Below are positions 1 to 5,295 of a stretch of DNA of 5,295 bases, in pieces (the stretch's first letter is position 1; each line of letters begins with the position of its first letter). The notes under the pieces were generated by a model. It had not been told where the DNA came from. It saw only the letters and a program-made list of their open reading frames with translations, and searched no databases. The DNA comes from a bacterium (GTDB lineage Bacteria; Actinomycetota; Acidimicrobiia; Acidimicrobiales; Bin134): the NCBI GenBank assembly GCA_028820035.1, contig JAPPKI010000179.1:1-5295 (forward strand). Reading direction: 5' to 3'. Position numbers and translations under genes: made by a program.

Positions 1-434
1 AGGCGGTTCATTGGGGCCAGCCACATGGCGGTGCGCTCGGCCCCGGCCAGGGCGATGTTCTTGGGGACCATCTCCCCCAGAACCATGTGCAGGTACACCA
101 CCAGGGCCAGCGACACCGCGAACGAGATGGTGTGCAGCACCCCGGAGGGCAGATGCACGAAGGATTCCACCGCTCGCTCGATGAGGCGGGCCACCGCCGG
201 CTCCGCCACGAAGCCCAATCCCAGCGACGCCATGGTGATGCCGAGCTGGGCGCCGGCCAACTGCCGGTTGAGGTCGCTCATGGCCGCCAATGCCATCCGG
301 GCCCGGCGGTTGCCGGCTTCGGCCAACGGCTCCAGGCGAGACCGTCGGGCGGCGATGAGCGCGAACTCCACCGCCACGAACCCGGCATTGGCCACCAGCA
401 GGACCACCGCAATCACGATGTACAGCGCGGTCAC
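1..434 (-). CDS. CNNM/CorC (HlyC)-family membrane protein, N-terminal part, cut by window edge
   Basis: Second gene of the leftward pair. The 144 codons present cover most of a DUF21 (CNNM transmembrane) domain. A hydrophobic segment lies at about residues 3-28 and includes the family-typical FVAVEFALI stretch. A second lies at about 55-78 with GAQLGIT at 61-67, and a third at about 98-122 ends in MVLGEMVPK (117-125). The CBS pair and C-terminal domain would lie beyond the left edge. The start is GTG at 434-432. It overlaps the TGA of the upstream paralogue (433-431) in a GTGA junction, and AGCAGG lies just upstream as a weak ribosome site, so translational coupling is likely. By family knowledge such proteins sit in the cytoplasmic membrane and act in Mg2+/Co2+ efflux or homeostasis, and some members export polyamines. 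The substrate here is unknown. Incomplete because of the window boundary; there is no sign of damage. Confidence 0.9.
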   Translation of the reverse strand, partial: MTALYIVIAVVLLVANAGFVAVEFALIAARRSRLEPLAEAGNRRARMALAAMSDLNRQLAGAQLGITMASLGLGFVAEPAVARLIERAVESFVHLPSGVLHTISFAVSLALVVYLHMVLGEMVPKNIALAGAERTAMWLAPMNR

Positions 435-1759
435 TGGCCTGCTCGAATCTGACGGGTTGGGTGGCCAGAGGCCACCCGGCGCAAGCGGACAGCGTCGATG
501 CGGTGCCGGTCGACCGATTCGATCTGGAACTCCCAGCCCTGGAAGCGGAATACCTCGCCCGCGGCGGGGATCCGCTGAAGGTAGTCCAAGATGAAACCGG
601 CCAGGGTCTCGTAGTCGCCATCGGGCACGCGAAACCCGGTCATGTCCTCCAGTTCGTCGGGATGGATCCCGGCCTGGATCACCAGTTCTCCGGCCTCGCG
701 GGCTACCGCCGGGGGCTCGGTGTCGTCGTGCTCGTCGGCAATCTCCCCCACTATCTCCTCTACCAAGTCCTCCTGGGTGACGATGCCCGCAGTGCCGCCG
801 TGCTCGTCCAAGACCACGGCCAGGGGACTCCGCTGGGATCTCATGTCCAACAGCAGAGAGCGCAGATTCCGGGTCTCGGGCACGACCAGCGGCGGTCGCA
901 TGATTGCCGACACCGGCGTGGAGGACCACTTCCCGGTCGGCACCTCGTACACGTTCTTGACCAAGGCCACGCCCACCACATCGTCGATATCGGCGCCGAT
1001 GACCGGAAAGCGGGAGTACCCCGTCTGGCCGGAAAGCGAGACCAGGTCGGCCACCGATTGGTGATGCTCGATGGCGACCACCGACACCCGGGGTACCAGA
1101 ACGTCGGCGGCATCGTGCTCGGCAAAGCGAATCGCCCTGGTCAACAAGCGAGCTCGGGCCGGGCGCATCGACCCCTCTTGGCCCGAGGATCGGATCAGCC
1201 AGGCCAACTCCTCGCGGGAGCGGGCCTCACTCAACTCCTCTGTGGGCTCGATCCCCAACCGGGTCACCACCCAATTGGCCGAACCGTCCAACAGGCGAAT
1301 GAACGGCCGGGTGACCGCGGTGAAGCCCCTCATGGGGGCGGCCAAGCGCATGGCCGTGGGCTGCGGGCGGGCAATGGCCAGGGTCTTGGGCACCAGCTCC
1401 CCCAACACCATCTGAACAACCACGGCGATGATCAGCGCCGCGGCGATGGACAACCCAGTGGCAGCGCCCTCGGAGATGCGTTGGGCCACCGGCTCCAGGG
1501 CCTCGGCGATGGACGGCCGGGCGATGAAGCCCAGCGCCAGCGAGGTGACGGTGATGCCGAACTGTGCCCCGGACAGCTGGAACGACAGGGTTTTGAGCAG
1601 CGACAGGGTGGTCCGGGCCGCCCTTCGACCCTCGGTGGCCAGCCGCTCGATGCGAATCCGGTCAACTGCCACTAGGGCGAACTCGACGGCCACGAAGACC
1701 GCGTTGGCTCCGATCAGAAGCGCAGCGGCCACCAGCCCCACTGAGGTGGTCCAGCTCAT
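431..1759 (-). CDS. CNNM/CorC (HlyC)-family protein: DUF21, CBS pair and CorC/HlyC C-terminal domain
   Basis: 442 residues, the usual length for the full-length bacterial family. The DUF21 membrane domain fills about 1-180, with hydrophobic segments near 6-30, 60-80, 98-118 and 136-158. It contains VAVEFALV (24-31), GAQFGIT (64-70) and MVLGELVPK (117-125). A CBS pair follows: CBS1 about 218-275 and CBS2 about 283-340. CBS2 carries the signature DEHGGTAGIVTQED (318-331), whose T328-x-x-D331 is the usual nucleotide-contact motif. A CorC/HlyC C-terminal domain spans about 355-430. CBS1 has Asn at 269 where the family usually has Asp after Lys. The ATG at 1759 is the furthest upstream start possible, because an in-frame TAG lies two codons before it; no clear Shine-Dalgarno is seen. 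The likely role is membrane divalent-cation (Mg2+/Co2+) efflux or homeostasis with nucleotide sensing through CBS. Polyamine export (PaeA-like) is an alternative. It overlaps the next CNNM gene by 4 bp and diverges from marR. Confidence 0.95.
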   Translation of the reverse strand: MSWTTSVGLVAAALLIGANAVFVAVEFALVAVDRIRIERLATEGRRAARTTLSLLKTLSFQLSGAQFGITVTSLALGFIARPSIAEALEPVAQRISEGAATGLSIAAALIIAVVVQMVLGELVPKTLAIARPQPTAMRLAAPMRGFTAVTRPFIRLLDGSANWVVTRLGIEPTEELSEARSREELAWLIRSSGQEGSMRPARARLLTRAIRFAEHDAADVLVPRVSVVAIEHHQSVADLVSLSGQTGYSRFPVIGADIDDVVGVALVKNVYEVPTGKWSSTPVSAIMRPPLVVPETRNLRSLLLDMRSQRSPLAVVLDEHGGTAGIVTQEDLVEEIVGEIADEHDDTEPPAVAREAGELVIQAGIHPDELEDMTGFRVPDGDYETLAGFILDYLQRIPAAGEVFRFQGWEFQIESVDRHRIDAVRLRRVASGHPTRQIRAGQ

Positions 1760-1793
1760 GGGCTACCGAATACCAGGAATAGGGCAACTACCA

Positions 1794-1822
1794 GGCACAG
1801 GGCTTGGCATCGGCCATATTCT
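1794..1822 (+). promoter_or_regulatory. Weak candidate promoter for marR-ABC operon
   Basis: TATTCT (1817-1822; 4 of 6 matches to TATAAT, keeping the conserved TA...T) is preceded after 17 bp by GGCACA (1794-1799; only the last three bases match TTGACA). The start site would fall near 1829, inside the inverted repeat, giving a leader of about 11 nt. Match quality is poor and this is offered only as the best-placed element. Confidence 0.2.
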
Positions 1823-1848
1823 TTAGAGAGACTAAACATATGAGTCTC
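1822..1848. promoter_or_regulatory. Candidate MarR operator: nested inverted repeats over the marR start
   Basis: Two inverted repeats are seen directly. TTTAG (1822-1826) pairs with CTAAA (1832-1836) across 5 bp. GAGACT (1828-1833) pairs with AGTCTC (1843-1848) across 9 bp. Together they cover the marR ribosome binding site and ATG. MarR dimers typically bind imperfect palindromes of this size close to their own promoters, so autorepression is the natural inference. A five-base stem with the ribosome site in its loop could also form in the mRNA, but it would be weak. Which repeat, if either, is the true operator cannot be decided from one sequence. Confidence 0.45.
1825..1830 (+). promoter_or_regulatory. 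Ribosome binding site of marR
   Basis: The purine run AGAGAG ends 9 nt before the ATG at 1840. It favours that ATG over an in-frame TTG at 1804, which would add 12 residues lying outside the MarR fold and has no well-spaced purine run upstream. Confidence 0.55.
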
Positions 1849-2291
1849 AAACCATCGCCGTCTCGAGTGGCGCTAGAGGCAGCTCAGGCGGCGACGCGCC
1901 TCGCCCGCCAAGTGGCGGTGGCGCTGGGAGACCTGGACTTGTCACCCTCCCAGTATCGCTTGCTGCTGTTCCTTTCGGAAGGAAACGCAGCCGCTTCGGC
2001 CGTGGCCGGGCGGCTGGCGGTGAGCCGACCCAGCGTGACCGCCCTGGCCGACGGGTTGGAGAGGCGGGGTCTGCTCCAGCGGAAATCCGACCCGGCCGAC
2101 CGTCGCAAAGTAGCCCATGAGCTGACCGAGGCAGGACGGGAAGCGCTCGCTGGGGCAGATGCCGCAGTGGCCGAGCGGATCACCAGGATCGCCTCCCACC
2201 TCGACGACGACCAGACCGATCGGGCGATGGACGGGCTGGCCCTTTGGAATGAGGCGCTGAACCGGTATCGAACCGCTATGGAGACCCAGCA

Positions 2292-2295
<4 letters not shown>
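1840..2295 (+). CDS. MarR-family transcriptional regulator
   Basis: 151 residues from the ATG at 1840, typical for MarR. An N-terminal dimerisation helix (about 8-31) leads into SPSQYRLLLFLSEG (35-48). The winged helix-turn-helix follows: AVAGRLAVSRPSVTALADGL lies at 54-73, with the recognition helix around SRPSVTALADGLERRG (62-77). The wing carries the classic DPADRRK (84-90), followed by LTEAG (95-99). A C-terminal helix (about 100-148) completes the dimer interface. MarR proteins are cytoplasmic dimers that usually repress neighbouring transporter genes and release DNA on binding small phenolic or drug-like ligands or on oxidation. The protein as read has no cysteine, which argues against thiol-based sensing. 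The stop codon overlaps the ABC gene start (GTGA, 2292-2295), so it is the first gene of an efflux operon and probably controls it. The ligand is unknown. The inverted repeats over its own start suggest autoregulation. Confidence 0.93.
2280..2283 (+). promoter_or_regulatory. Ribosome binding site deciding the GTG start of the first ABC gene
   Basis: GGAG inside the last codons of marR ends 8 nt before GTG 2292, a near-ideal spacing. It supports GTG 2292 over the in-frame ATG at 2406, which would remove the polar N-terminal tail and start just before the first membrane segment. Confidence 0.6.
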
Positions 2296-4186
<1,891 letters not shown>

Positions 4187-4187
<1 letters not shown>

Positions 4188-5295
4188 TGGGCTGGGGAGG
4201 GTACTTCGGCGGGCCCCAGGCCCAGAACGCGGCTCGCGATGCCGGGCTCCCCCATGCCGGCGTGCCCGGCAACCTGCGAGTTCAGGTCGAGGAGGTGCTG
4301 CGGACCGAGCCCGAGTATCCGCCGGTCGACGTGGATTTCAGCCACCGGCAGCCCGCTGATCCGCCGCTGACCCTGCGCTCCCTTCTTTGGCCCTTCCGCC
4401 GGCAGCTTTCAGTGGCGCTGCTGCTGGTGGTGGTCGAATCGGCGATGATGCAGTCGGGGCCGCTGCTGGCCCAGCTTGGCATCGACCACGGAGTCAGCTC
4501 TGGCAACCTGCGGGTGCTGTTGGTGGTGGCCGCGGCTTTTCTCGGCACCGTGGCTGCCCATGGGCTGAGCTCCTTCATGCGCATCCGCTACACAGGCAAA
4601 CTGGGCGAGCAGCTCATGTATGCCTTGAGGCTGCGGGTGTTCTCCCACTATCAGCGGCTGTCGCTGGACTTCTTCACCAAGGAGAAGGCAGGGGTGCTGA
4701 TGACGCGCATGACCAGCGACATCGAGGCGCTGACCGTCCTGTTCCAAGAGGGCTTGGTGAATTTCGCGGTTCAAGGCTTGGTGCTCGTGGTGATCACCGC
4801 GGTGCTGTTCTATCTGAACCCCCTGCTGGCCATGCTGACCCTGGTGGTCGTGGTGCCGGGCACGTTCCTTCTCAGCATCTGGTTTCGCAGGGTGTCCAAC
4901 CTCTACTACGGCCTGGTTCGAGACCGCATCGCCGAAGTGCTGTCCGACTTGCAGGAGAGCCTGGCCGGCATCCGGGTGATCACCTCCAGCAACCGCCGGC
5001 GCCACAACGTGGTCCACCACACCAACGTGGTGGGGCGGCACAAAGACGCCAACTTGGCCGGGGTGCGGGCGGCTTCCATCTATGCCCCCACCACCGAGGC
5101 AATTGTCATCATCGGACAGGCCATCTTGTTGGTGATCGGGGGAACCATGGTGATCAACGGCAGGCTGACCCCCGGCGAGCTGACCGCCTTCGTGCTCTAT
5201 CTGACCTTCTTCTTCGCCCCCATCCAGCAGCTCGTGCAGCTCTTCAACGGCTACCAGCAGGGCCAGGCCTCGGCCAAGAAGCTGCGCGAGGTGCT
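4187..5295 (+). CDS. ABC exporter half-transporter, membrane domain only, cut by window edge
   Basis: 369 complete codons, open at the right edge. The ATG at 4187-4189 overlaps the TAA of the preceding ABC gene (4185-4187) as TAATG, so translation is probably coupled. An unusually long polar N-terminal extension (about 1-68), rich in Pro, Gly and acidic residues, precedes six membrane segments near 73-93, 108-128, 188-208, 212-232, 303-325 and 329-349. The loop motifs are those of type IV (exporter) ABC proteins: LSLDFFTKEKAGVLMTRMTSD (158-178) and LQESLAGIRVITSSNRR (255-271). The PGEL motif (329-332) before the last segment is also typical. The sequence ends about where the linker to the ATPase domain begins, so the nucleotide-binding motifs are not visible. 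As the neighbour of a subunit with a degenerate site, it should supply the canonical Walker B Glu, and often in such pairs a modified signature motif. It is the likely heterodimer partner. The truncation is a window effect. Confidence 0.93.

Larger units (their letters stand above)
1760..1839. promoter_or_regulatory. Divergent intergenic region between CNNM and marR genes
   Basis: This 80-bp gap separates the leftward CNNM pair from the rightward marR-ABC unit and is the only noncoding stretch in the window. It must supply the promoter of at least one unit unless transcription enters from further away. The part next to marR (about 1815-1840) is clearly more A/T-rich than its surroundings. The part next to the CNNM start has a 7-bp direct repeat, TACCAGG, at 1771-1777 and 1789-1795 (18-bp period). 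No terminator-like hairpin, riboswitch or RNA gene is evident. Confidence 0.7.
1822..1850 (-). promoter_or_regulatory. Possible sigma70-type promoter for the CNNM pair
   Basis: On the minus strand, TTGAGA (1850-1845; 5 of 6 matches to TTGACA) is followed after exactly 17 bp by TCTAAA (1827-1822; 4 of 6 matches to TATAAT). Transcription would start near 1815 and leave a leader of roughly 55 nt before the CNNM ATG. The weakness is the -10 element, which lacks the two most conserved bases (A at position 2 and T at position 6). The -35 element lies inside the first codons of marR, and the whole element coincides with the inverted repeats. Confidence 0.3.

Noticed and set aside
25..594. Plus-strand open frame of 189 codons at the left edge
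   Set aside because: It is antisense to the two CNNM genes across their overlap, and its Ala/Arg/Ser/Thr-rich translation shows no domain.
461..1675. Long plus-strand open frame of 404 codons opposite the complete CNNM gene
   Set aside because: It is fully antisense to a gene with clear DUF21, CBS and CorC/HlyC motifs. Its translation is Gly/His/Gln/Arg-rich with no recognisable domain, which is the usual product of G/C third-position bias on the opposite strand.
1760..1815. Mg2+ riboswitch or leader RNA upstream of the CNNM genes
   Set aside because: The space is at most about 55 nt of leader and no stable multi-helix fold or terminator-like hairpin with a U run is visible. Known Mg2+-sensing riboswitches are considerably longer.
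1804..1839. TTG at 1804 as the start of marR, adding 12 residues
   Set aside because: The added residues lie outside the MarR fold and the TTG lacks a well-placed ribosome site. The ATG at 1840 has AGAGAG at 9-nt spacing.
4409..5041. Minus-strand His-rich open frame of 210 codons
   Set aside because: It lies wholly antisense to the second ABC membrane domain. The His/Gln/Val-rich composition is the complement of membrane-segment codons such as CTG, GTG and CAC, not a metal-binding protein.

Overview
This is a G+C-rich stretch, strongly biased to G/C at third codon positions, with GTG starts and genes packed end to end. That fits a high-GC actinobacterium. The N-terminal style of the second ABC protein recalls uncultured Acidimicrobiia-type genomes, but this is an impression from memory and not a taxonomic assignment.

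The window holds two divergent transcription units. Leftward (minus strand, 1759 down to 1) are two tandem CNNM/CorC (HlyC)-family membrane proteins. The first is complete (431-1759: DUF21 membrane domain, CBS pair, CorC/HlyC C-terminal domain). The second overlaps it by 4 bp and runs off the left edge (1-434). This family is linked to Mg2+/Co2+ efflux or homeostasis, and in some members to polyamine export.

Rightward (plus strand, 1840 to the right edge) are a MarR-family regulator (1840-2295), a complete ABC-exporter half-transporter with fused membrane and ATPase domains (2292-4187), and a second half-transporter cut off by the window before its ATPase domain (4187-5295). The junctions GTGA (2292-2295) and TAATG (4185-4189) indicate translational coupling. 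The first ABC subunit has Asp where the catalytic Walker B Glu is expected, and Asp at the Q-loop Gln position. This is the pattern of the degenerate subunit of a heterodimeric exporter (TM287/288, BmrCD, LmrCD type), so the two proteins most likely form one transporter controlled by the MarR protein. The substrate cannot be read from the sequence.

The 80-bp divergent gap (1760-1839), with the first codons of marR, carries nested inverted repeats (TTTAG-N5-CTAAA and GAGACT-N9-AGTCTC, together 1822-1848). They overlie the marR ribosome binding site and start codon and a possible promoter for the leftward CNNM genes. This is the best candidate for new regulatory biology here: one MarR operator may control both the exporter and the CNNM pair. 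I see no RNA gene, mobile element, CRISPR array or evident new enzymatic system. The gene content is recognisable and fairly ordinary.
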